64,000 nucleotides of DNA from Actinoplanes teichomyceticus ATCC 31121 (GTDB taxonomy: Bacteria > Actinomycetota > Actinomycetes > Mycobacteriales > Micromonosporaceae), in the NCBI RefSeq assembly GCF_003711105.1, contig NZ_CP023865.1:780001-844000 (forward strand), given 5' to 3'. The first letter of the stretch is position 1. Every line of letters begins with the position of its first letter. The position numbers and the translations under genes are program-made. The notes below the pieces were generated by a model. That model saw nothing but the letters and a program-made list of their open reading frames with translations. It did no database searches and had not been told where the DNA came from. Below are positions 8,745 through 17,579 of the stretch, piece by piece.

Positions 8745-9454
8745 TGTCCACCGTCGCCATGATCACGGCACGTGGTCTCTTCGGCCGGCGCCGGGCGCTC
8801 ATGCTCCTGCCGCTGCCCGTGCTGCTCATCGGCCTGGCCGCGATCTGCCGGGCGTACGACCTGGAACCGAACCGGTGGGGCGCCGCGGTCATCGTCGGTC
8901 TCGGCTGCGCGGTGCTCCTGCCGGTGATCGCCCTGATCGTCGGCACCGGGGTGCTCGGCTCCGAGGTGGACGACGGCACGCTGGTGCACATCCTCACCAA
9001 GCCGCTGGCCCGCCGGGACATCATCCTGGCCAAGTACGCCGTCGCGGTGGCCGCCACCGCGGTCACCACGGCGATCCCGCTGTTCGTCGCCGGCCTGCTC
9101 GCCGACTCGGCCGGTTTCGGGGGCGCCCTGGCGCTGGCCGCGGTGGTCGGCTCGTTCGCCTACACCGCGCTGTTCCTGCTGCTCAGCCTGGTCACCCGGC
9201 GTCCGGTGCTGCTCGGTCTGGTCTACATCCTGATCTGGGAGGGCCTGCTGGGCCGCTGGGTCAGCGGCACCCGGGTGCTCTCCATCGAGCAGTACGTCAT
9301 CACCATCGCCGACAAGCTGCAGCCCACCGCCATCCTGGACGCCCGGGTGGGCATCACGACGGCGGCGGTGATGAGCCTGCTGTTCGTGGTGGGGTGCACG
9401 GTGTTCGCGATCAACCGCCTGGGCTCGTTCAGCCTCGCCGGCGAGACCAGCTGA
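8744..9454 (+). CDS. ABC-2 type permease (second)
   Basis: The 236-aa protein has about six membrane segments and the ABC-2 motif GSEVDDGTLVHILTKPLARRDIILAKY. The ATG at 8744 overlaps the TGA of the second ATPase. It completes the second exporter. A strong hairpin follows the stop. Confidence 0.88.
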   Translation: MSTVAMITARGLFGRRRALMLLPLPVLLIGLAAICRAYDLEPNRWGAAVIVGLGCAVLLPVIALIVGTGVLGSEVDDGTLVHILTKPLARRDIILAKYAVAVAATAVTTAIPLFVAGLLADSAGFGGALALAAVVGSFAYTALFLLLSLVTRRPVLLGLVYILIWEGLLGRWVSGTRVLSIEQYVITIADKLQPTAILDARVGITTAAVMSLLFVVGCTVFAINRLGSFSLAGETS

Positions 9455-9464
9455 CCCCGGACAG

Positions 9465-9502
9465 CAGCAGGCCCGGAAGCCGGAAGGCTTCCGGGCCTGC
9501 TG
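9465..9502. terminator. bidirectional terminator between ABC operon and ppc
   Basis: A perfect 17-bp inverted repeat (CAGCAGGCCCGGAAGCC and its complement) surrounds a GGAA tetraloop. It sits between two convergent genes, 10 bp from each stop, and can end transcription from both sides. Confidence 0.9.
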
Positions 9503-9512
9503 AAGGGCCGGA

Positions 9513-12311
9513 TCAGCCGGTGTTGCGCATACCGGCGGCGATGCCGTTCACCGTCGTCAGCAGGGCACGCTCCAGCGCCGTCGAGTCCGACGGGCCGCGC
9601 CGGGCGCCCGGCGCCGACGGCGCCTGACGGGCGGTCTCGCCCAGGTCGCGGTACTGCCGCAGCAGCGCCACCTGCAGGTGGTGCAGCGGCTCCAGGTAGG
9701 TGTCCCGGACCCCCAGCGTGCGCGACAGCTCCGGCTGCGCCGCCAGCAGCTGCGAGCCGCCGGTGATGGCCAGGACCTCGCGGACGGTCCGCTCGTACTC
9801 CTCCTCGATCGTGGCGAAGATCGGGTGGAGGTTCTCCGGGACCAGGGTCTCGACGTACCGGCGGGCGATCGACAGGTCGGTCTTGGCCAGCATCATCTCC
9901 ACGTTCGACAGGAACGTGCGGAAGAACTGCCAGTGCTCGTGCATCGCGTCCAGCTCGCCGCCCAGCCCGGCCTTGCGGACCGCGGCCAGGCCGGTGCCGA
10001 CGCCGAACCAGCCGGGCACGATCTGCCGGGTCTGGGTCCAGCCGAACACCCACGGGATGGCCCGCAGGCCGCTCAGACCGGCGTCCGCGTTCGGCCGCTT
10101 GGCCGGGCGGGAGCCGATGTTCAGCGCGCCGAGCAGCTCGGTCGGGGTGGCCGCCCAGAAGTACGCGGGCAGGTCCGGGTTCTCCACCAGCGCGCGGTAT
10201 GCCGCGAACGCCGCGTCCGAGGCGGTGTCCATGGTGGCGTCCCAGACCTCGAGCCGGACCGGGTCCACCGACAGCGTGGTGTGCAGCAGGGTGGCCTGCA
10301 GCACCGCCGCCACGGTCAGCTCCAGGTTCTCCCGGGCCAGCGCGGGCACGGTGTACTTGTCCGAGATGACCTCGCCCTGCTCGGTCACCTTGATCGCGCC
10401 GTCCAGCGTGCCGTACGGCTGGGCCAGGATCGCCTCGTGGGTGGGGCCGCCGCCCCGGCCGACGGTGCCGCCCCGGCCGTGGAACAGCCGCAGCCGCACC
10501 CCGTGCCGCAGGGCCACGTCGCGCAGCGACCGCTGTGCCTTGTGGATGCGCCACTGGCTGGTGGTGATCCCGGCCTCCTTGTTGGAGTCCGAGTAGCCGA
10601 GCATGACCTCCTGCACGTCGCCCCGGGCCCGGACGATCTCCCGGTACGCCGGCAGCGACAGCATCTCGTCCAGCAGGTCGCCACCGGCGTCCAGCTCGGC
10701 CGGGGTCTCCAGCAGCGGCACGATGCCGACCCGGGCCCGGCCGGTGTGGATGTCGATCAGGCCGGCCTCGCGGGCCAGCACCGCGGCGGCGAGCACGTCG
10801 TCGACGCCCAGCGTCATCGAGATGATGTACGACTCGATGACGTCCATGCCGAACCGGTCCTGCGCCTCCCGGATCGTGTTGAACACGTCGAACGTCTTGC
10901 GCGCCGAGTCGGTCAGCGGGGTGTCCGCGCTCGACAGCGGCCGGCGGCCGGTCAGCTCGGCGGCGAGCAGCTTGGTGCGGTCGGCCCGGTCCAGCACGGC
11001 GTAGTCGTCCACCTCGCCCACCTGGGTGTACATCTGCTGGAGCACCTCGTGGTGCTTCTCGGCGTGCTCGCGCACGTCGAGCGTGGCCAGCTGCAGGCCG
11101 AAGGCGGATGCCTGCCGGATCGCGGTGGCCACCACGCCGAGCGCGGGCAGCTGGCCCGAGTTGCGGGCCAGCGAGGCGCGCATCAGCTCCAGGTCGGCGA
11201 TCAGCTCGTCGCTGCCCAGGTAGTCGCGGCCGGGCACGTGCGGGGTGCCGTGCTGCAGCCGGGACCGGGTGTTGGCCAGCTTCGCCTTGATCGCGCGGAC
11301 CTTCAGCCGGTACGGCTCCTCGGCATTGGTCCGGCGGAACCGCTCCGGGATCTCGGGGAGGTTGTCCAGGTCCTGGGCGAGGCTGGCGGACAGGTCCAGG
11401 GAGACGCCGCGCAGCCGCCGGGACACGGACAGCTCGTCGATCAGCTTGTCCATCGCCCGCTCGGCGGCCTGGATGCCGTGCTCGTGCTGGATCAGCAGCA
11501 CGTCGCGGGTGACCGCCGGGGTGACGAACGGGTTGCCGTCCCGGTCGCCGCCGATCCACGAGCCGAAGGTGAGCGGCCGGGAGGTCGGCGCGGTCTCCAC
11601 GCCCAGCCGGCGCAGCGTCTCGGCCAGGTCGTCGAGCACCTGCGGGGCGGCCTCGGCGTACAGGTCCTTGAGGTAGTAGACCGCGTTGCGCGCCTCGTCG
11701 GTCGGGTCCGGCCGGTCCAGGCGCAGCTCGTCGGTCTGCCAGAGCAGGTCGATCAGCTCGGCGAAGCGCTTGGTGGAGAGCGTGGTGTCGGTGTCGCCGT
11801 ACAGCGCGGCGGCGGCCGACTCGGCGTCCAGCGAGTCGGCGACCTGGCGCAGCTTCGACAGGATCGACCGGCGGGCGGCCTCGGTCGGGTGGGCGGTGAA
11901 CACCGGGCGGACCGCGAGCCGGCGGGCGGCCGAGGCGATCTCGTCGGCCGGGACGCCCTTCTCGGCGATCCGCTTGGCCGCCTGGTCCAGCCAGCCGCCC
12001 TCCTTGGCGCGGCGGCGCCGCAGGTCCCGGGCGCGGTGCACCTGCTCGGTGATGTTGGCCAGGTGGAAGTAGGTGGAGAAGGCGCGGGCCAGCTTGGTGC
12101 CGGTGGTGATGTCCATCGCGGCGAGCCGCTCAGCGGCCGCCTGCACGTCCTGGCGGACCAGGGCACGGATCTCCTCGACCAGGTCGAGCAGCGGCCGGCC
12201 TTCCTGGCGGGCCAGAGTCTGCCCGAGCAACGTGCCGATACGGCGGATGTCGGCACGTAGCGCGGCGTCGGACCCCTCTCGCTCGTCGAGGTGGGCAGGG
12301 AGCTCTGTCAT
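9513..12311 (-). CDS. ppc: phosphoenolpyruvate carboxylase
   Basis: The 932-aa enzyme forms oxaloacetate from PEP and bicarbonate and refills the TCA cycle. The active-site motifs are present: VFTAHPTEAARR near the N-terminus, YSDSNKEAGI, FHGRGGTVGRGGGPTH, and the C-terminal RNTG. The ATG at 12311 has AAGGAG nine bases upstream and is preferred over an in-frame start 41 codons earlier. Length is normal for the actinobacterial enzyme. Confidence 0.97.
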   Translation of the reverse strand: MTELPAHLDEREGSDAALRADIRRIGTLLGQTLARQEGRPLLDLVEEIRALVRQDVQAAAERLAAMDITTGTKLARAFSTYFHLANITEQVHRARDLRRRRAKEGGWLDQAAKRIAEKGVPADEIASAARRLAVRPVFTAHPTEAARRSILSKLRQVADSLDAESAAAALYGDTDTTLSTKRFAELIDLLWQTDELRLDRPDPTDEARNAVYYLKDLYAEAAPQVLDDLAETLRRLGVETAPTSRPLTFGSWIGGDRDGNPFVTPAVTRDVLLIQHEHGIQAAERAMDKLIDELSVSRRLRGVSLDLSASLAQDLDNLPEIPERFRRTNAEEPYRLKVRAIKAKLANTRSRLQHGTPHVPGRDYLGSDELIADLELMRASLARNSGQLPALGVVATAIRQASAFGLQLATLDVREHAEKHHEVLQQMYTQVGEVDDYAVLDRADRTKLLAAELTGRRPLSSADTPLTDSARKTFDVFNTIREAQDRFGMDVIESYIISMTLGVDDVLAAAVLAREAGLIDIHTGRARVGIVPLLETPAELDAGGDLLDEMLSLPAYREIVRARGDVQEVMLGYSDSNKEAGITTSQWRIHKAQRSLRDVALRHGVRLRLFHGRGGTVGRGGGPTHEAILAQPYGTLDGAIKVTEQGEVISDKYTVPALARENLELTVAAVLQATLLHTTLSVDPVRLEVWDATMDTASDAAFAAYRALVENPDLPAYFWAATPTELLGALNIGSRPAKRPNADAGLSGLRAIPWVFGWTQTRQIVPGWFGVGTGLAAVRKAGLGGELDAMHEHWQFFRTFLSNVEMMLAKTDLSIARRYVETLVPENLHPIFATIEEEYERTVREVLAITGGSQLLAAQPELSRTLGVRDTYLEPLHHLQVALLRQYRDLGETARQAPSAPGARRGPSDSTALERALLTTVNGIAAGMRNTG

Positions 12312-12437
12312 CGGGGGCGCTCCTTCGCTCGGATGGCTCCAGGACGGCGCTGTCCCGACTGCGCAGATCGTATCGGCGTACCCCGCCGAGGGGGCGAATT
12401 GAGTCAAGAGTCTCACGACCGCTCCGGCCGCCAACGG

Positions 12438-13457
12438 TCACCCGGCCAGTGCGAGCGCGTAGGCGGGATACCACTGACCTGCGGGGGGAGCTCCCGGGCG
12501 GCAGGCGCCGTCGGATTCGCCCGGGCGTTTCACCCACAGGTAGGCATCGACGGATGGATGCCCGGTCCGCAGCGTGGGCGGGTGGCCCAGCCGGCGGCCG
12601 GGCGGATTGCACCAGTGCCGGTCGCCGGTGCCCCGCCGCGCCGGCCCGTTGCCGTTGCGGCTGGTGTCGATCACGAAGGGGGAGCCGCCGAGGAGGCGGG
12701 ACAGCCGCGCTCCGTACGTCAGGTTGTCCTCGGTCGTCTCGAAGTTGGCGACGTTGAGCGCGAAACCGCGGGCGCGCTGCGCCCCGGCGCGCAGCAGCGC
12801 CGGCGCCATCCGGTCGGCCGGCACCCAGGTGGGGTTCCCGGCGTCGAGATAGACGCGCACGCCGGGCAGCGCGGCCAGCGTCTCGATCGCGCCGGCGAGC
12901 AGCGCGAACCGCTCGGCGGCCGGTCCGCGCCCGAGGCACCCGGTCACCGCGTGCGCCACCGCGTCGGGTTCCAGGACCACCAGGGCGCTGCGCCCGCGCA
13001 GCGCCGCCGCCATCGAGGCGACCCATCTGCGGTACGACGGGGCGTCGCGCGCACCGCCGGCCGAGTGCCCCGAGCAGTCCCGGTACGGGATGTTGTAGAG
13101 CACCAGCACCGGCACCTTCCCGGCCCGGTCCGCGGTGGCGACCAGCCGGGCGGCCCGGTGCACGGTGTCCGGCCGGGAGTCGGTGAACCAGGTGGCGACC
13201 GGCTGCCCGGCGATCCGGCGCACGATGGCCGCCTCCGCGGTGCGCCCGGCCCGCTCGTACGCGCGTACCTGTGCGGCGGCCGCGCCGGTCGGATCGACGT
13301 AGAGCGGCCGGTCCTCCGGCGGTGTGGCCGCCGGCACCCGCACCGCGGGCGCGGCTTCCCGGTCGCGCAGTGCGACCGCCGTGGCGGCGAGCACGAGCAC
13401 CCCGCCGAGCAGCACGCCCCGGCGCAGCCGGCCGGGTCGGTAGACGTGCCGGCCCAT
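12438..13457 (-). CDS. cslZ: GH6 endoglucanase-like hydrolase of the csl operon
   Basis: The 339-aa protein has an N-terminal membrane anchor (about residues 13-30) and a glycoside hydrolase family 6 domain. The family signatures are present: YNIPYRDCSGHSAGG, with the catalytic-acid Asp in RDCSG, and ALVVLEPDAVAH. GH6 enzymes cleave beta-1,4-glucan. It lies 4 bp downstream of glxA and matches the third gene of the Streptomyces cslA-glxA-cslZ locus, where it acts on glucan made at hyphal tips. The symbol is assigned by synteny. Confidence 0.88.
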   Translation of the reverse strand: MGRHVYRPGRLRRGVLLGGVLVLAATAVALRDREAAPAVRVPAATPPEDRPLYVDPTGAAAAQVRAYERAGRTAEAAIVRRIAGQPVATWFTDSRPDTVHRAARLVATADRAGKVPVLVLYNIPYRDCSGHSAGGARDAPSYRRWVASMAAALRGRSALVVLEPDAVAHAVTGCLGRGPAAERFALLAGAIETLAALPGVRVYLDAGNPTWVPADRMAPALLRAGAQRARGFALNVANFETTEDNLTYGARLSRLLGGSPFVIDTSRNGNGPARRGTGDRHWCNPPGRRLGHPPTLRTGHPSVDAYLWVKRPGESDGACRPGAPPAGQWYPAYALALAG

Positions 13458-13461
13458 CGGT

Positions 13462-15411
13462 TCAGCGCACCCGCACCCAGCGCCCGGCCGACGGCACGCC
13501 GCGGTCGTCGGTCACGAAGAGCATGTACCAGCCGGACGGGACCAGGCCGGCGCCGTGCGGTACGACGACGTCGACGGCGCCGGCGGCGGGCCGGACGGTC
13601 AGCGACACGGACCGCTGGTCGGTGTCGGTGACGTGGGTCACCGCGCTGGGCCGGATCAGGCGCGCGGCGGTGATCCGCCCGGCGTCCGGGGTGGTGAACC
13701 GGGCGGTGCCGCCCCGGGACACCTCGGCCGGCCCGTCGGTGATCGCCGGGCGGGCGCCACGGAACAGGTACGGCGGGCTGTAGATCTCGATCCGCTGCTC
13801 GAACGTGCCGGCGTTCTTCCCGGACTCGTCGTAGAGCGGATCGCTGCCCAGGGTGATCACCCGGCCGTCCGGCAGCAGGATCGCCTCGGCGTGGTAGTTG
13901 CGGCCCACGGCCGACTCGGCCGCGGTGCGGAAGGTGTCGCGCCGGGCGTCGTAGAACTGCGCGTTGTGCAGGTCGCTGCGCGGTTCGCCGCGGTACGGCC
14001 CACCCCGGTAGCCCGACGAGCCGCCGGTGGTGAAGACGGTGTCGTCCGGCATCAGCACGGTGGACAGGTAGCGGGCCGGCTTCGGCAGGTCCGGTCCCGG
14101 CCGGTACTCCGGCCGCGCGGCGGTGAGGTCGGCCACGGCGGTGCGCGCGGTGGACACCGGTGACTCGCCCACGCCGCCACCCCCGAAGATCATCACCTTC
14201 TGGTCCTGGGCCGGCGGGAGCAGCACCGACGAGCTGGTCTCGGTCAGCCGCGGGTCACGCAGCCCGGGCACCGGCTGGAAGCTGTTGCGCCGCAGGTCCC
14301 ACACCCCCGGGGTACGCCCCTCGGTGTCCGAGCCGTAGCCCGCGTTGGAGCCGGAATAGAAGATCCGCCCGTCGGCCATCAGGTGCAGGCCCGGATAGGT
14401 CGGGAAGTAGCGCTTCCACTGCGGGGCGGCGACCCAGCGGTGCCGGGCGTACAGGTACCGCTCGTTGCGCCCGGGCAGCACCCGGCCGAACTGGTCCAGG
14501 CCGGAGACGGCCAGCACGTCGCCACCGGGCAGCCCGACCAGCGTGGGGTACCAGCGGGCGTCGGTCAGGCTGCCGGTACGCACGTACCGCTCGGTGACCG
14601 GGTCGAACTCGTAGGAGGTACGGTCGCCGCCGTACTCCTGCTTCTCCCGGGTGATCTTCTCGGCGACGCCGTACAGGTTGCGGGCGTCCGCGCCGGTGAG
14701 CCCGGCCACGGAGTACTGGGCCGGCGCCTTCACCACCGGGCCGTCACCCTTGTCCACCGCGTCCACCCAGACCTCGGCCTCACCGGCCAGCACCGTCACG
14801 TGCGGTCCGTGCACCGTCTTGCGGGCGGCCGGCACCTGCACCCGGCTGCGGGTCCGGTACTGCCGGCCGCTCGCCGAGACCAGCCGGGTGCCCTTGGGCA
14901 GGACCCGCGGGCCGCCGTCCGGCGACTCGTTCTTGAGTTTCATCACCCCGGCCGCGCGCTCCACCTCGGACTCCAGCACCTCGTACGATCTGGTGCCGCC
15001 GGCGACGAGCAGCTTGCCGTCGGGCAGGAAGGTGTGCCCGGCGCAGAACACGTCGGTCGGGGTGTGCACCTCGCTGAACTCGTCGGTCGCCGGGTCGTAC
15101 AGCACGGTCCGGAACGACTTGGCCTCGAACTCCTCCCGGTCGTTGCCGCTGCCCGCGATGATCAGCACCTTGCCGGTGTGCAGCAGGGCGGCGTGGATGG
15201 CGTTGACCCGGAAGTCGCGCGGCACCGGCAGGCGCGACCAATGTCCGTACCGTTCCTTGTAGGACTGCCGGTTGATCTGGAAGGTGTGCAGCGCCTCCGC
15301 GCCGGCCGCCACCATCGGACGGTTGGCCACCACCACCCCGGCGGTCACCAGCAGCGTGGCCAGCACACTGAGCAGGCGGCGGGCCAGGGTGGGCCGGGTG
15401 CGCGGCTTCAT
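13462..15411 (-). CDS. glxA: copper radical oxidase GlxA (galactose oxidase-like)
   Basis: The 649-aa product has an N-terminal signal-anchor, kelch-type repeats, and the C-terminal galactose-oxidase-like sandwich domain. Regions such as GRNYHAEAILLPDGRV and AVTHVTDTDQRS are where the family places its copper ligands. In Streptomyces, GlxA is an extracellular mononuclear copper enzyme with a Tyr-Cys cofactor, needed for glycan deposition at hyphal tips. The ATG at 15411 overlaps the cslA stop and is chosen over an upstream in-frame start at 15453 that lies inside cslA. Confidence 0.92.
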   Translation of the reverse strand: MKPRTRPTLARRLLSVLATLLVTAGVVVANRPMVAAGAEALHTFQINRQSYKERYGHWSRLPVPRDFRVNAIHAALLHTGKVLIIAGSGNDREEFEAKSFRTVLYDPATDEFSEVHTPTDVFCAGHTFLPDGKLLVAGGTRSYEVLESEVERAAGVMKLKNESPDGGPRVLPKGTRLVSASGRQYRTRSRVQVPAARKTVHGPHVTVLAGEAEVWVDAVDKGDGPVVKAPAQYSVAGLTGADARNLYGVAEKITREKQEYGGDRTSYEFDPVTERYVRTGSLTDARWYPTLVGLPGGDVLAVSGLDQFGRVLPGRNERYLYARHRWVAAPQWKRYFPTYPGLHLMADGRIFYSGSNAGYGSDTEGRTPGVWDLRRNSFQPVPGLRDPRLTETSSSVLLPPAQDQKVMIFGGGGVGESPVSTARTAVADLTAARPEYRPGPDLPKPARYLSTVLMPDDTVFTTGGSSGYRGGPYRGEPRSDLHNAQFYDARRDTFRTAAESAVGRNYHAEAILLPDGRVITLGSDPLYDESGKNAGTFEQRIEIYSPPYLFRGARPAITDGPAEVSRGGTARFTTPDAGRITAARLIRPSAVTHVTDTDQRSVSLTVRPAAGAVDVVVPHGAGLVPSGWYMLFVTDDRGVPSAGRWVRVR

Positions 15412-17219
15412 GCGCGGGTTTCCTTCCGGGTACGGGCGCGGCCGATCAGCCACAGCGCGACGGGGGTCAGGCAGATGAGCAGGTTGAGCGCGGGCCAGGC
15501 GTACATCGCCGGGTCCACGTGGTCGACGATCGGGGAGACGGCCAGCAGGACGGCGTAGAACGCGGCCCAGCGCAGCCCGGGTCGGAAGGTGGCGAGCCGG
15601 TCCGGGCTGGTCGAGTCGCCCTTCGGGGTGACCACGAAGCCGGCCGTGCGCCGCAGCGCCGCGCCGATCAGCGAGGACACGTAGATCGGCGTGCAGAGCG
15701 TGGACGCCAGCATCCCGCGCAGCCCGGTCGAGCCGGACTCCTCGTGCGGGCTGACGTTGTGCCGCCGGTTGAACAGGTAGAGGCCGACCTGGAACAGCGC
15801 GGCATCCACGTAGAGCATCAGCCAGACCTGCTGCGGCACCTGCACGCCCTTGGCGCCCAGCAGCAGGAAGCAGGCGGCGTTCACCGCGCCCAGCAGCCAG
15901 GCCAGCGCGGTCAGCGGGTAGTACGACATCAGCAGCGCGTAGTGCAGCGCCCGGCCCGGCCCGAGCCGCCGCAGCAGCCCGGCGAAACTGCGGACCACCA
16001 CCTCGTCGGTGCCGCGCGACCAGCGGTGCTGCTGGGTGAAGAAGTCGGTCCAGGAGGACGGGCCCTCACCGACCGCGAGCACGTCCGGGGTGTAGACCGA
16101 GCGCCAGCGCCGGCCGGTCGCCGGGTTGCGGGCCGCGTGCACGGCCAGGCTGGTCGCCATGTCCTCGGTGATCGAGTCCTGGAGCCCGCCGATGCTCTTG
16201 AGGGCCGCGATCCGGACCGCGTTGTTGGTGCCGACCAGCATGGCGATGCCCCGCCGGTTGCCGGCCCGCTGCAGCAGCGAGTGGAACAGGTACTGCTGCG
16301 ACTCGGCCCAGCGGGTGATCAGGTTGTCGTAGTTGCCGTAGATCTGCGGGCCGACCACGAACGCCACATCGGGGTCGCGGAAGTAGCCGAGCAGCCGTTC
16401 GCAGAAGTTGGGCAGCGGCACGTGGTCCGGATCGACCGAGACGAACACGTCGTACTCGTCGCCGTGCGCGTCCAGCCAGGCGTTGTAGTTGCCGTGCTTG
16501 GTGCGGGCCTTGAAGGCGCCGGCCGGCTGGTTGTACTCCGCGCGGCCGCGCCGGCTGAAGTGCCGTACGCCCAGCCGCTTGCACATCAGCTTGACCAGCG
16601 GGTCGTCGCCCTCGTCGAGCAGCCACACCTGGTAGTGCCCGGCGTAGCGGATCCGCCGCGCCGCGCGCAGCGTCTTCTCCACCATCTCGATCGGCTCCTT
16701 GCCGGGCACGATGGTGGTCAGGAAGGCCACCCGGGTGCCGGTGTCCGGCACGACCGGGCGCGGATCCCGGGCCCACAGCGTGGCCAGGCTCAGCGTCACC
16801 ACGTTGACCAGTCGGAACAGCTCGATCGCCGTGGTCGCCACCAGCATGAACGTGGTCGCCACGAAGAGCACCGGGTGCAGCCGCTGGTCGGGCACCTCGA
16901 TCGCGGCGATCAGCCAGCCGAGGAAGGTGCTCTCGAAGGCGAAGGCGAAGAGCGTGATCAGCAGGGTGCGGATCGGCCGGCGCGGCGTCATCCGGTGCAT
17001 CGCCACCCGGTACCCGCCGTCCGGGGCGGGCGGCGGGTCGGCGGGACCGGCCAGGACGCTGTACGCGCTGTAGTTGTAGCGGGACGGCAGGATCAGCGTG
17101 GCGGCGGCCGACTCGGCCTCCATCGGCGCGCGGCCGGCCGGCGCCCGCTGCCCCGGGATGGGCGGGGTCTCGCGGGCAGGCGGGGAAGCCCCGGGGTCCG
17201 GGGTGTGCAGAAGACTCAT
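15408..17219 (-). CDS. cslA: cellulose synthase-like glycosyltransferase CslA
   Basis: The 603-aa GT2 protein has N-terminal membrane segments, a cytosolic catalytic domain and several C-terminal membrane segments. The processive-GT2 signatures are visible: DEGDD, VSVDPDHVP, ITEDMATS and QQHRWSRGT (Q-x-x-RW). It polymerises a beta-glucan from UDP-sugars across the membrane. It is first in the operon with glxA and the GH6 gene (4-bp overlap, then a 4-bp gap) and divergent from mfd. Confidence 0.95.
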   Translation of the reverse strand: MSLLHTPDPGASPPARETPPIPGQRAPAGRAPMEAESAAATLILPSRYNYSAYSVLAGPADPPPAPDGGYRVAMHRMTPRRPIRTLLITLFAFAFESTFLGWLIAAIEVPDQRLHPVLFVATTFMLVATTAIELFRLVNVVTLSLATLWARDPRPVVPDTGTRVAFLTTIVPGKEPIEMVEKTLRAARRIRYAGHYQVWLLDEGDDPLVKLMCKRLGVRHFSRRGRAEYNQPAGAFKARTKHGNYNAWLDAHGDEYDVFVSVDPDHVPLPNFCERLLGYFRDPDVAFVVGPQIYGNYDNLITRWAESQQYLFHSLLQRAGNRRGIAMLVGTNNAVRIAALKSIGGLQDSITEDMATSLAVHAARNPATGRRWRSVYTPDVLAVGEGPSSWTDFFTQQHRWSRGTDEVVVRSFAGLLRRLGPGRALHYALLMSYYPLTALAWLLGAVNAACFLLLGAKGVQVPQQVWLMLYVDAALFQVGLYLFNRRHNVSPHEESGSTGLRGMLASTLCTPIYVSSLIGAALRRTAGFVVTPKGDSTSPDRLATFRPGLRWAAFYAVLLAVSPIVDHVDPAMYAWPALNLLICLTPVALWLIGRARTRKETRA

Positions 17220-17579
17220 CGAGGTTCAGGCCGGTACCGCCGGGCGCGGGACCGGGCCCGGTCGAGGGTCCGGCACGGCGGCGGCTCGCGCGGGCCTGGT
17301 CCGGGCGCCGGGCGTGCGGTGCGCAGGCCGCGCGCTGCCGGCCCACCGGCGCACGCCGTCGGACGCGCTGACGAGCAGCAGGATACGCACGATGCCCTCC
17401 CCGGCCTTGCTGAGCGTATGGTCGAGCACCCTGCACGACGGCGCCGATCGCATGTCGGACATGCTGTCCGATAAGGCGCACGCGGCCGGACTGTCGCCGG
17501 GTCGGACTAAGCTGTTCGCACACCCCCGCCCCCCGTGGGCGACCGGGGTCGTTCGTCGTGCCTGCTGGGGGTCCTCGCC
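17220..17579. promoter_or_regulatory. cslA/mfd divergent intergenic region
   Basis: This 360-bp stretch has no convincing gene. It should carry the promoters for both divergent units. It contains a perfect palindrome at 17455-17471 (listed separately). Confidence 0.55.
17455..17471. promoter_or_regulatory. candidate operator palindrome
   Basis: A perfect inverted repeat TCGGACA-TGC-TGTCCGA (7-bp arms, 3-bp centre) lies 236 bp upstream of cslA and 109 bp upstream of mfd. Its shape suits a homodimeric repressor site. The regulator is unknown. Confidence 0.5.

Noticed and set aside
9678..12260. 860-codon plus-strand frame opposite ppc
   Set aside because: Antisense shadow of ppc. It has no start signal and no recognisable domain.
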